From Sphingomonas sp. (GTDB taxonomy: Bacteria > Pseudomonadota > Alphaproteobacteria > Sphingomonadales > Sphingomonadaceae), in assembly GCF_017745215.1 (NCBI RefSeq), contig NZ_JAGHZV010000001.1, forward strand, positions 434,001-498,000: 64,000 nucleotides of DNA, written 5' to 3'. Made by a program: the position numbers and the translations under genes. Below the pieces are notes generated by a model, which saw only the letters and a list, made by a program, of their open reading frames with translations, was not told the origin of the DNA and ran no database searches. Below are positions 17,182-26,089 of the stretch, piece by piece; the first letter of the stretch is position 1, and every line of letters begins with the position of its first letter.

Positions 17182-17958
17182 ATGATCTCGATCGCCTCGA
17201 ACGGACCCGCGCGCGCGCTCCGCGTTCGCCTCGCCGAAACCCGCGCCGACGTGATCGCGGCGCAGCGGCTGCGCTGGCAGGTCTTCTACCGCGACATGGG
17301 CGCACGGGCAGGCCCCACCCAGCGCGGCGGGCTCGACGTCGACGAGTATGACGCCGTCTGCGACCATCTCCTCGTCGAGGATCTCGCGACCGGCAGCGCG
17401 CAGGTCGTGGGCACCTATCGCCTGCTCCGCCAGCGCGTCGCCGAGGCGCATGGCGGCTTCTACAGCGCCGGCGAATATGCGCTCGATCCCTTGCTCGGCG
17501 GCGAAGGCGAGCTGCTCGAGCTCGGCCGCAGCTGCGTCGCGCCGGCCTATCGCGATGCGGGGACGATCCAGCTGCTCTGGCGCGGGATCGCCGACTATCT
17601 GGAGCGCGAGGGGATCAGCCGGATGTTCGGCTGCGCGAGCCTGCCCGGCACCGATCCGTCGGCGCATGCCGAAGCGCTCTCCTATCTCCACCACCATCAC
17701 CTCGCGCCGGCAGCCATGCGCCCGCGCGCGCTCGCCGGCCGGCATGTCGAGATGAACCGGCTGCCGGTGGGGACCTACGATCCGCGCCGCGCGATGCGGC
17801 TGCTGCCGCCGCTCATCAAGGGCTATCTGCGCGTCGGCGCGATGGTGGGGGACGGGGCGGTGATCGATCACCAGTTCAACACCGTCGATGTGTTCCTGGT
17901 CGTGCCGGTCGACGCGATCTCGGCGCGATATCGCGAGCGGTTCGGCGCCGCGGCGTGA
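17182..17958 (+). CDS. olsB: L-ornithine N-alpha-acyltransferase-like protein (OlsB family)
   Basis: 258 residues. The GNAT-like hemolysin/OlsB fold shows LRWQVFYRDMGA, DEYDAVCDHLLV, VVGTYRLL, GEYALDPLL and LLELGRSCVAPAYRDAGTIQLLWRGIADYL, all hallmark OlsB blocks. OlsB links a 3-hydroxyacyl group from ACP to ornithine to make lyso-ornithine lipid, a phosphorus-free membrane lipid. OlsA (a PlsC-type acyltransferase) does the second acylation. Such a gene lies immediately downstream, but on the opposite strand and overlapping by 91 bp. ATG 17182 is the best start before the conserved region. Confidence 0.87.
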   Translation: MISIASNGPARALRVRLAETRADVIAAQRLRWQVFYRDMGARAGPTQRGGLDVDEYDAVCDHLLVEDLATGSAQVVGTYRLLRQRVAEAHGGFYSAGEYALDPLLGGEGELLELGRSCVAPAYRDAGTIQLLWRGIADYLEREGISRMFGCASLPGTDPSAHAEALSYLHHHHLAPAAMRPRALAGRHVEMNRLPVGTYDPRRAMRLLPPLIKGYLRVGAMVGDGAVIDHQFNTVDVFLVVPVDAISARYRERFGAAA

Positions 17959-18656
17959 GCGGCGCGGATCGCGGCGCGGGCCTGGACGGCAAGCGCTTTG
18001 CGGTCTGGCGAGGCGATCGGTGCGAGCAGCTCGACGCGCGCCAGCACCGGCGAGCGGAGCAGCGCCCGCAGGTTCGGCAGCAGCCGGTCGTCGCCGATCC
18101 AGGCGACCTCGCGGGCGCGTCGAGGCGGCAGGGCGCTGCCGTCGGGGGCGAGATAGCGTAGCATCACGGGCTGCACGGCCTCCGCGGCATCGGCCGCGGC
18201 AAGCAGGCTCGAGCGGAAGGGCAGGACATCGGCGCCGTCCGAGGTCGTCCCCTCGGCGAATAGCAGGACCGATCGCCCCGAGCGCAGGCGCGCGCGGATC
18301 GCATCGGCCTGGTCGGCCGTGGACGCACGGCGTTCGCGCGCGACGAAGATCGTGCCGGCGCGCCGGGCGAGCGGGCCGACGAGCGGCCAGCCGGCCACAT
18401 CGGCGCGCGACACGAAACAGGTATCGATCACGCTGCCGAGCACGGCGACGTCCGCCCAGCTCACGTGGTTGGCGACGAACAGTGTGCCGGGGCCGGCGGG
18501 CTGTCCGTGGTGCTCGATCGCAATGCCGAAGCCCCGAGCCAGGTCGGCGAGGGCGAGGCGCTGGATCCGGCTGGCGGCGACGGAATCGGGTGGGCTGCCA
18601 AGCGAGCCCGGAATCCGGGCGCCAAGCTTCGCCACGCCGAGCGCCGCGCCGATCAC
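17868..18656 (-). CDS. PlsC-type lysophospholipid / lyso-ornithine-lipid acyltransferase
   Basis: 262 residues from GTG 18656, which overlaps the YeeE stop as GTGA. It has motif I NHVSWAD (H-x4-D catalytic pair), motif II around GTIFVARERR, motif III LFAEGTTSDG, and motif IV VQPVMLRY, the four acyltransferase motifs of PlsC/OlsA. Because the opposite-strand neighbour is OlsB, it is a good OlsA candidate, though 1-acylglycerol-phosphate acylation is equally possible from sequence. The last 30 residues are encoded in DNA that also encodes the OlsB C-terminus. Confidence 0.82.
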   Translation of the reverse strand: MIGAALGVAKLGARIPGSLGSPPDSVAASRIQRLALADLARGFGIAIEHHGQPAGPGTLFVANHVSWADVAVLGSVIDTCFVSRADVAGWPLVGPLARRAGTIFVARERRASTADQADAIRARLRSGRSVLLFAEGTTSDGADVLPFRSSLLAAADAAEAVQPVMLRYLAPDGSALPPRRAREVAWIGDDRLLPNLRALLRSPVLARVELLAPIASPDRKALAVQARAAIRAAHAAAPNRSRYRAEIASTGTTRNTSTVLNW

Positions 18657-19597
18657 GCCAGCCGCCGCGAGACGAGCAGCGCTGCGCCGATCGTCGCGGT
18701 CATCGCGGCGAAGGCGGCCCAGGCATAGGGCTGGAGCAGCGGCATGCCGAGCAGCAGCAGCCCGTCGTTGCTCCCCGGCACCAGCACGCCGCCCGCACCG
18801 AGCAGCATCCCGCCGGCGAAGCAGCGTATCGCGCCGCGCATCGTCGGCCGGGTCATGCCGGCGCCGTTCGTCTGGCCGGCGAGGATCGATCCGCCGAACA
18901 GCCCGGCCAGCAGGATCAGCCGGACCGCGGTCGCGCCCATGCCGCCCAGCACGAGCTCGGCCAGCGCGTCGGTATAGGCCCAGGCGCCTACGGTCAGCAG
19001 CATCGCGACGAAGGCGATGCCGATCACGACCGTCGCGCGGTGCGGCGACCAGATGTGGCGGGCGAAGTCGCGCCGCCGCATCGCATGTCCCGCCTCCCAC
19101 AGTCGCCACAGCATCAGCGCGGCGAAGGGGAGCAGCAGGAGCTCGGGCGCCGCGAGGAGCGGCGGCGCGACCGGCGCGCGCGCGGGGGCGATCCAGTGCA
19201 CGACCGGTGCCATCGCGAAACAGCCGGCGATGAAGCCAAGCGGCGTGAGCAGATACACCCACTCGCCCGAGCCGACGCGCGCGACCGTGCCGAACACACA
19301 GGCGCGGTTCACCCAGGCGCCGAACCCGAGCAGCATCCCGCCCAGGATCGTCCACGCGCCCAGCGCATAGCCCTTGGGCGCGGCCATGGTGACGCCGAGC
19401 GCACGCAGCAGCAGGAGCAGCCCTGCCACCCACAATGCGGCCTCGGCGATCGCCGCGAGCTTGGCGGCGCGGCGGCGGTTGACGATCTCGTCGACCGCCG
19501 AGACCGCGCAGGTCGCGCCGCGCTGGACGCCATAGCCCATCGTGACCGCGCACAGCAGCGCGAGCGCGAAGCCCGCGCTGGCGATGACGACTGCCAT
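18653..19597 (-). CDS. YeeE/YedE-family (TsuA-like) sulfur-compound transporter
   Basis: 314 residues, about nine or ten membrane helices in two homologous halves. The conserved cysteine motifs of TsuA-type thiosulfate importers are present: GYGVQRGATCAV near the N-terminus and GAWVNRACVFGTVARVGSGEW in the first half. The second half has GQTNGAGMTRPTMRGAIRCFAGGMLLGAGGVLVPGSNDG. TsuA moves thiosulfate through a cysteine relay; the cargo here is inferred from the family. It lies 3 bp after the DUF302 gene and 4-bp overlaps the PlsC gene. Confidence 0.85.
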   Translation of the reverse strand: MAVVIASAGFALALLCAVTMGYGVQRGATCAVSAVDEIVNRRRAAKLAAIAEAALWVAGLLLLLRALGVTMAAPKGYALGAWTILGGMLLGFGAWVNRACVFGTVARVGSGEWVYLLTPLGFIAGCFAMAPVVHWIAPARAPVAPPLLAAPELLLLPFAALMLWRLWEAGHAMRRRDFARHIWSPHRATVVIGIAFVAMLLTVGAWAYTDALAELVLGGMGATAVRLILLAGLFGGSILAGQTNGAGMTRPTMRGAIRCFAGGMLLGAGGVLVPGSNDGLLLLGMPLLQPYAWAAFAAMTATIGAALLVSRRLA

Positions 19598-19600
19598 GGC

Positions 19601-20098
19601 TCAGCGCGCGGCGGCGTCGGCGATCGACGCGGCGACTTCGCTCGCCATCTTCAACTGGGCGGCACGGTCCGTGATCGCATAGCGGTCGGCGATGAAGGCG
19701 AAGTCGCTCCAGGCGATCCAGACGCTGCCGTCGGCATCCTCGATCACCAGCATCCGCACCGGCCAGTCGAGCCCGGCATAGGGATTCGACTGGAGGAACT
19801 GCACGCCCAGCGGCGGATTGCCGAACAGCACGAGGGTCGACCGGCGGATCCTGAGATCGACGCCGGCGCCGAGCGCGGCCTGGTCGATCGTGCCGAAGAA
19901 CTTGACGCCCTTGGCCGCGACATCGGCCTTGATGCCCTCGATCGTGGCATCGAAGCCCTTGTGGCTGCGGATGCGGATCACGCCCTTGGCGGGCGCGTCT
20001 GCGAGCGCGATTTCCGCGGCCACGGGCGCGGGCTGGGCGACGATGGGGGCGCTCGCCAGCAGGGCCAGCGGCGCGATCAGGGCAAGGCGCTTGATCAT
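19601..20098 (-). CDS. Secreted DUF302-domain protein
   Basis: 165 residues. The signal peptide is MIKRLALIAPLALLASAPIVA. The body has the DUF302 pattern: IRIRSHKGFDATIEGIKADVAAKGVKFFGTIDQAALG, then LVLFGNPPLGVQFLQSNPYAGLDWPVRMLVIEDADGSVWIAWSD. DUF302 proteins are of unknown function and often sit beside sulfur-oxidation or YeeE genes, as here. A strong GGAGGAG ribosome site precedes ATG 20098. First gene of the DUF302 / YeeE / PlsC operon. Confidence 0.88.
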   Translation of the reverse strand: MIKRLALIAPLALLASAPIVAQPAPVAAEIALADAPAKGVIRIRSHKGFDATIEGIKADVAAKGVKFFGTIDQAALGAGVDLRIRRSTLVLFGNPPLGVQFLQSNPYAGLDWPVRMLVIEDADGSVWIAWSDFAFIADRYAITDRAAQLKMASEVAASIADAAAR

Positions 20099-20312
20099 GA
20101 AAATTCTCCTCCTGGCCGGATGGCCGATGCGGAGGCTGTGCGCCGGCGAGCGCCGCGACTGAAATCGCAAGGCCCTATCGAGACGATGCGCTCAGGCTAT
20201 GCTGTCACGCACGGGGCGGCTGTCGTCTCGAAGGCAAAGCACTTGCCGTCGCTGCGTCCTTGATCAGGATGACGGCCGAACCTGCACAACGGCGATTCGG
20301 ACGGAGAGAGCC

Positions 20313-22914
20313 TTGGACATAAGACGCATCGTGTGCGCCGGGATCTTCGCCGTCGCGCTCGCGGTTCTCGCCGACCCGCTCATCGCTCAAAGCCGTACCG
20401 GACTGGACACCGGCGTCGTCGCCGCGGGCCGCAGCAGAACGAACTTCAACGCAGACTGGCGCTTCAAGCTCGGCAAGAGCGAAGGGGCCGAAGCGTCGGC
20501 CTTCGACGATCGTGGCTGGGCGCGCGTCGGCCTGCCGCACAGCTTCAGTCTGCCCTATTTCCGGTCGTCGGCCTTCTACACGGGGGACGGCTGGTATCGA
20601 AAGACATTCACCCTGCCGGCGCTGTCCCCCGGCCGATGGCTATCGCTCGAATTCGAGGGCGCGTTCCAGGACGCGAGGGTCTTCGTGAACGGCATCGAAC
20701 TCGCGCGTCATCGCGGCGGCTACACGCGCCGTGCGGTCCGGCCGCAACGTGGTGGCGGTCAAGGTCAACAACGAATGGCAGCCGACGATCGCGCCGCGCG
20801 CAGGCGAGCACGTGTTCAGCGGCGGCCTCTATCGCGACGTCTGGCTGGTCGCCACCGACGCGGTCCATGTGCCCTGGACAGGCACGCGCGTGACGACGCC
20901 CGACCTGTCGGCGGCATCGGGCAAGGCCATGGTCGAAACCGAGGTGCGCAATGACGGCGCCGCCGCAGCAGCGGTCACGGTGCGGACGGTGATCGTTGAC
21001 GTGGCCGGCAAGGCGGTCGCCGCGCTGCCGGACCGGCAGATCGCCGTGGCAGCCGGTGAGACCGTCATCGCCCGGCAGACCTCCGCGCCGATCGTGCGCC
21101 CGCGCCTGTGGAGCCCCGAGACGCCGACGCTCTATCGCGCCGTGACGACGCTGCTGGTCGGCGGCCGCCCGCGCGATCGCTTCGAGACCGGGTTCGGCTT
21201 CCGCTGGATCGAATGGACCGCGGACCGGGGCTTCTCCCTCAACGGCCGGCACCGCTATTTCCGCGGCGCCAATGTCCACCAGGACCAGGCCGGCTGGGGC
21301 GACGCCGTCACCAACGGCGCGATCGAGCGCGACGTGCGCCTGATCAAGGATGCGGGCTTCGACCTCATCCGCGGCTCGCACTATCCGCACGACCCGCACT
21401 TCGCCGAGGCGACCGATCGGCTGGGGATGCTCTTCCTGCCCGAGGTGCCGTTCTGGGGCACGGCGGGCTTCAAGAACCCATGGGGCGCCTCTGCCTATCC
21501 GACCGACCCGGCCGATCGCGCGGCCTTCGACGCCAATGTGAAGCAGCAGCTCGCCGAGCTCATCCGCATCAATCGCAACCATCCCTCGGTGATCGCCTGG
21601 GGCCTGGACAATGAGGTGTTCTTCTCGCCGAAGGAGACGATGCCCGAGGTGCGCCGGCTGCTGCGCGAGGAGGCCGCGCTCTCACGCCAGCTCGATCCGA
21701 CGCGCCCGGCTTCGGTCGACGGCGCCCAGCGCGGCGAGATCGACAAGCTGGGCGACATCGTCGGCTATAACGGCGACGGCGCCAGCCTCTTCCCCAACCC
21801 GGGCATCCCCAATTTCGTCGCCGAATATGGCAGCACGATCAGCGATCGCCCCGGCGACTATGCGCCCGGCTGGGACGACCTGCCCAACACGCCGGGCGCC
21901 GACAAGGGCAGGGAAGGCTCGTGGCGGCTACCGTGGCGATCGGGCGAAGTGATCTGGGCGGGGTTCGACCATGGCTCGATCGCCGGCAAACGGTTCGGCG
22001 GCATGGGCATGATCGACTATTTCCGCCTGCCGAAGCGGCAATATTATTGGTACCGCAACGCCTATGCGCACGTCGCCCCGCCGGCCTGGCCGGTCGCGGG
22101 CACGCCGGCGGCGTTGCGGCTCACGGCGAGTTCGCCGACGATCGCGCGTGCCGACGGCACCGACGACGTGCAGCTGATCGTCAGCGTGGTCGACGCGGCC
22201 GGCAAACGGTTGAGCAACAGCCCGCCCGTGCGTCTCGTGATCGAGTCCGGCCCGGGCGAGCTGCCGACCGGCCGGTCGATCGACTTCGCGCCCGACAGCG
22301 ACATCGAGATCCGCGACGGCGAGGCGGCGATCGCGATGCGCAGCTGGCAGTCGGGGACGACGCGGCTTCGGGCGACCTCGCCCGGCCTGAAGGACGCCGT
22401 CATCGAAGTGCGAACGCTGCAAGGTCCTCCCTTCCGGCCGGGCAGGACGCCCCTCGTCGCCGATCGCCCCTATGCGCCGTTCCAGGACGCCGTGCAGGAT
22501 CGGCCCGGCGACGAGGCGTTCGGGCTCAACAACCCCAGCTTCGCAAGCTCAAGCGCGCCCGATCACAGTTCGCGGCTGGTGAACGACGGCAATGCCGACA
22601 GTTACTGGGCACCTGCGGCCGGCGACGCGGCGATGAGCGTCACCGTGGACCTGGAGCGCGTGGTCGAGATCCACCGCCTGCAGCTCGGCTTCCCGCAGGT
22701 CGCGCCTTACGGCTTCGTCGCGGAGGTGCAGGATGGGCAGGGCGTCTGGCGGAAGCGGGTGGAGCAGGTCCAGGGGCAGGACTCCGCGCGAACCCGTTCG
22801 CTCGCGACCGACGCCGGCGTCGGCCGCAAGGTCCGCATTCGGCTGCGGGTGCCTGCCGGTGCGGTCGCAGGATTGTCCGAGTTGAGGATCACCGGGACGC
22901 TCCGGACCGATTAA
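20313..22914 (+). pseudogene. Glycoside hydrolase family 2 (beta-galactosidase/glucuronidase-like) with a frameshift
   Basis: A TTG (20313) after GGAGAG begins a signal peptide and a GH2 sugar-binding domain. That frame reads through HRGGYT at about 20725, then changes: the rest of the gene is one frame over from GTG 20731 (RSGRNVVAVKVNNEW). GH2 proteins normally have about ten more residues (PF..DIT..) at this join, so a deletion of about 20 bases, not a multiple of three, fits best. Downstream are the GH2 TIM barrel with acid/base Glu in NHPSVIAWGLDNE and nucleophile Glu in FVAEYG, and a C-terminal F5/8 type C-like carbohydrate-binding domain (about 22530-22910). Everything else is intact, so it is a recent mutation or a sequencing error. 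Confidence 0.75.
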
Positions 22915-22948
22915 ACGACGGAGTTGCGGACAATTTGGGAGAAGAACC

Positions 22949-23284
22949 ATGTTCCTGGCAGGCTTTGCGCTTTCGGTTACGATGCCTCTGGGCGCTCCCT
23001 ATCCGGGCGCGGCGATGCTGGGCGCCGCGGATCGTCAGAAGTGCATGACCAGCTACCGGCTGAAGACAGCGGATTCCCTGGATCGGGTCGCGGGCTTCTA
23101 TGCCGCCGAAGCCTCGGCGGCGCACACGCCGCTCGTGGCGGACACCGGGGCCGGGTCCAAAAATTATCGGACGCTCGTCTTCATCAGCCAGCCCCGATAT
23201 CTGTCGATCGTGCTGAGCCGGGACGGCGGCGAGACGAGCGTACGGGTCCGCTTTCATCTCGATCGTCCGGCGGGTTGCAGCTGA
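22949..23284 (+). CDS. Hypothetical 111-residue secreted or anchored protein
   Basis: ATG 22949 follows GGGAGAAG. A hydrophobic N-terminus (MFLAGFALSVTMPLGAPYPGAAMLGA) could be a signal peptide. Two cysteines (in QKCMTSYR and at the C-terminal GCS) could form a disulfide. The body looks like a small alpha/beta domain with YRTLVFISQPRYLSIVLSRDGGETSVRVRFHL strands. It lies 34 bp after the GH2 gene on the same strand and is followed by a terminator. No family recognised. Confidence 0.65.
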   Translation: MFLAGFALSVTMPLGAPYPGAAMLGAADRQKCMTSYRLKTADSLDRVAGFYAAEASAAHTPLVADTGAGSKNYRTLVFISQPRYLSIVLSRDGGETSVRVRFHLDRPAGCS

Positions 23285-23316
23285 ACGACTGTCCATAGGG
23301 GAACGGCCAAACGATC

Positions 23317-23358
23317 GAGGGCGCGGCTCCGTTTCGAAGCCGCGCCCTCGCCCCCTTT
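23317..23358. terminator. Intrinsic terminator between convergent genes
   Basis: 12-bp stem (GAGGGCGCGGCT at 23317-23328 with its complement at 23338-23349), 9-base loop, then CCCCC and TTTT at 23355-23358. It serves the plus-strand hypothetical gene and probably also the minus-strand TonB receptor ending at 23369. Confidence 0.75.
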
Positions 23359-23368
23359 TGAAATCAGC

Positions 23369-26056
23369 TCAATATTTGGCGCGCAGCGACACGGCGAACA
23401 GCCGCCCGATCGGGTTTGCCGCCGTCGCGTCATAGCCGCCGCTGCCGTTTCCGGATGGGGCCAGGTTCACATAGGGTGGCGCGACGTCGAACAGGTTGCG
23501 GACCTCGGCCGAAAGCGTGAGGCCGCGCAGCAGGCCGTGGCCGTTCTCGCCGCCGACGTTCCACGCGATGCTCAGGTCGACCGGCGTGTAGCTATCGACG
23601 TTCTGGCTGGGGGTCACGGCGTTGTTCAGATAGCCGCCGACGTGCGTGACCGTGACCTGCGCGCGGACCGGGTCGAGGTCCCAGGTCAGCATCGCGCGTG
23701 CCTTGAACTTCAGCGGGAAGAAGATCGTGTTGCGCCGGTCGATCGGCGTGCCGCTCGCGGTGATCGCCGCCTTGTACTTGAGCAGGTAGGTGCCCGAGGC
23801 GTCGAGGCGGAACAGGCCCGCGCTGCCGGCGTCGAAGCGGAAGTTCGCGGTGAAATCGATGCCTTCGGTGTTCGAGCGGCCGAGGTTGTTGTTGCGGCCG
23901 TCGACGAACAGCGTGACGTTGTTGGCGCTGCCGCCGGGGAAGGAGCCGCTGGCCAGCGTGATGCCCGAGGCGAGCAGCGCCAGCACGCGGTCGCGCGCCG
24001 CAGTGTCGCGCAGGATGATGCCGGTGCCGGCGAACTGCGCCTCGCGCGAGAGGATCGCGAGGTCGGACAGATAGGCGTCGACCTGGTTGACGTACTCGAC
24101 GTTGAAATAGGTGGCGCCGAATTTCAGCGTATCGGTCACTTCCCAGTCGCCGCCGACCGACCAGGTGGTGGCTTCCTCGGGCTTGAGGCCGAGGTTGGGG
24201 CCCGACAGCGCGACGCCGACGATCGGCGAGCCCGCGGGGTTCTGGTAGGTCTGGACGAAGAGATTGTTCGAATTGCCGTAGATCTGCGAGATCAGCGGCG
24301 CGCGGAACGACGTGCCGTAGCTGCCGCGGAAGGTGAGCCCGCCGAGCGGCGACCAGTTCACCCCGAACTTGGGATTGGTCGTCGAGCCGACGTCGCTGTA
24401 CTTGTCGTAGCGCACCGCCGCGTCGATCTCGAGCCGCTCGAAGCCGGGCATCGCATTGCCCGGGCCGAACACGGGCACGAGCAGCTCGGCATAGGCCGAG
24501 TCCACCCGTCGCGTGAAGTTGCGCATCACCACCGGAGTCCCCACCGGGCCGCGCGCGCTGCCCAGGTGGGTGGCGATCTCCTGGCCCTCATAGCCCGCCG
24601 CGACCTTCACGCCGCCGCCCGGCAGCTCGATCAGCGTGCCGTTGAGCCGCGCCTCATAGCCGCGGAAGGTGTTGAGCGTGGGGGAGCGCGAGATGAAGTT
24701 GCTGATCGCCGCCAGCGTCGCCGCCGAGGTGCGGCCGAGGCCGTAGGGATCGAAGGCGGTCGCCGGGTTGCTGCTCGCCAGCGCGGCGTTGAGCGCGGTG
24801 TTGTTGATGCCGCGCCATTGGTCGGCCTCGTCGTCGCCCTTGCCGTAGGTGAAGATGCCTTCGAACTGGAAGTCGCCGGGCAGCTTGACGCGGACGCCGG
24901 GGGTGATCTCCCAATTCTCGGCCATGCCGGGATTGGTGTTGAAGGGCAGGTCCTTGTAGAAATTATAGGCGATCGTGTAGCTTGTGCCCGTGAAGCCGGC
25001 GGGGCGGACGAAGAAGGCGTTGGTCTGCGGCACGGTGAGCGTCGCGCTCTGCTGCGCGGGCTGGCGCAGGAACTCGCGGTGCGAGAAGAAGCCGTCGGCG
25101 AAGACCGTCAGCCAGGGCGTGAGCTCCTGGGTGAAGGTGCCGTTGAACGAGTCATACTGCTGCTCGGGGATCAGGTCCTGGCCGATCAGGTCGTTGCAGA
25201 GATTGGTCGTCCCCGCGACGAGCGATCCCGCGGTCGCCTGGGTCACCCCGCCGGAGGGGATGGCATAATTCGTGCCGCCCGCAGTGATCGTGCCCGGGTT
25301 GCAGCGCGTGACGCGATAGTCCTTGCCGCCGAAGGCGCGCTGGTCCGACGTGAAGAAGGCGCGGTCGTCGCCGTTGAGCGACGATTTCTTGACGTGTTCG
25401 AACGCGAACATGATCTGCCCCGTGTCCCACACGTGCCCGACCGCGGCGCCGACCTGATATTCGTAATAATCGTCGGCCCAGCCGTAGCGCGCGACGGCTT
25501 CGACCCCGTTCAGCGTGCGGCGCGGAATGAGGTTGACCACGCCCGCGACCGCGTCCGAGCCGTAGATGGCGGACGCGCCGTCGGCGACGACTTCGACGCG
25601 CTCGAGCCCCAGCGTTGGGATCACCGAAGGATCGAACGCGCGGCTGTTGTTCACCGCGCGGTGGCCGTCGACGAGGATCAGCGTGGCATAGGGCCCGATC
25701 CCTCGCAGGTTCACGCTGTTGCCATAGGTGATGTTTCCGGCACCGCCCGACTGGCCGCGGCTGTTCTCGCTCACGCCCAGGTCGAAGACCTGCGGGATCT
25801 GCTTGACCACGCGATCGGTGGTGACGGCGCCCGAATCGACGATCTCGTCGCGGCCGAGCGCCGTGACGGTCGAGCCGACGGGCGCCACGCCGCGCAGGCG
25901 GCTGCCGGTGACGATGATCCCGGCTTCCTCGCGCTGTTCGGCCGAGGTTTCCTCGGCGGGGGCTGGCGCCTCCTGCGCGTGTGCGGCGGCAGCCCAGGCA
26001 AGCGCGAAGATGGCGACGCCGGAACGGACGCCGATGCGAGTCCTTTTGAGCTTCAT
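23369..26056 (-). CDS. TonB-dependent receptor (full length, 895 aa)
   Basis: It has a signal peptide (MKLKRTRIGVRSGVAIFALAWAAAAHAQ). A TonB-box-like stretch (EEAGIIVTGSRL) is followed by a plug domain (IPQVFDLG..., VNLRGIGPYATLILVDGHRAV, LERVEVVADGASAIYGSDAVAGVVNLI). The 22-strand barrel ends RLFAVSLRAKY, with terminal aromatic Tyr. The plug is of the type common in sphingomonad and Xanthomonas receptors for organic nutrients. It lies 33 bp downstream of the CocE-like hydrolase gene on the same strand, so receptor and hydrolase probably handle the same substrate, which is unknown. Confidence 0.92.
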   Translation of the reverse strand: MKLKRTRIGVRSGVAIFALAWAAAAHAQEAPAPAEETSAEQREEAGIIVTGSRLRGVAPVGSTVTALGRDEIVDSGAVTTDRVVKQIPQVFDLGVSENSRGQSGGAGNITYGNSVNLRGIGPYATLILVDGHRAVNNSRAFDPSVIPTLGLERVEVVADGASAIYGSDAVAGVVNLIPRRTLNGVEAVARYGWADDYYEYQVGAAVGHVWDTGQIMFAFEHVKKSSLNGDDRAFFTSDQRAFGGKDYRVTRCNPGTITAGGTNYAIPSGGVTQATAGSLVAGTTNLCNDLIGQDLIPEQQYDSFNGTFTQELTPWLTVFADGFFSHREFLRQPAQQSATLTVPQTNAFFVRPAGFTGTSYTIAYNFYKDLPFNTNPGMAENWEITPGVRVKLPGDFQFEGIFTYGKGDDEADQWRGINNTALNAALASSNPATAFDPYGLGRTSAATLAAISNFISRSPTLNTFRGYEARLNGTLIELPGGGVKVAAGYEGQEIATHLGSARGPVGTPVVMRNFTRRVDSAYAELLVPVFGPGNAMPGFERLEIDAAVRYDKYSDVGSTTNPKFGVNWSPLGGLTFRGSYGTSFRAPLISQIYGNSNNLFVQTYQNPAGSPIVGVALSGPNLGLKPEEATTWSVGGDWEVTDTLKFGATYFNVEYVNQVDAYLSDLAILSREAQFAGTGIILRDTAARDRVLALLASGITLASGSFPGGSANNVTLFVDGRNNNLGRSNTEGIDFTANFRFDAGSAGLFRLDASGTYLLKYKAAITASGTPIDRRNTIFFPLKFKARAMLTWDLDPVRAQVTVTHVGGYLNNAVTPSQNVDSYTPVDLSIAWNVGGENGHGLLRGLTLSAEVRNLFDVAPPYVNLAPSGNGSGGYDATAANPIGRLFAVSLRAKY

Positions 26057-26089
26057 CGTTAGACCTCCCCTTGTTCGGCGCTCGCTCGA

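Noticed and set aside
17888..20263. A 791-codon plus-strand frame opposite PlsC/YeeE/DUF302
   Set aside because: Arg- and Gly-rich composition, no start context, and it crosses three well-defined genes on the other strand.
23537..26062. An 841-codon frame antisense to the TonB receptor
   Set aside because: Same shadow pattern; the receptor frame has signal peptide, plug and barrel.
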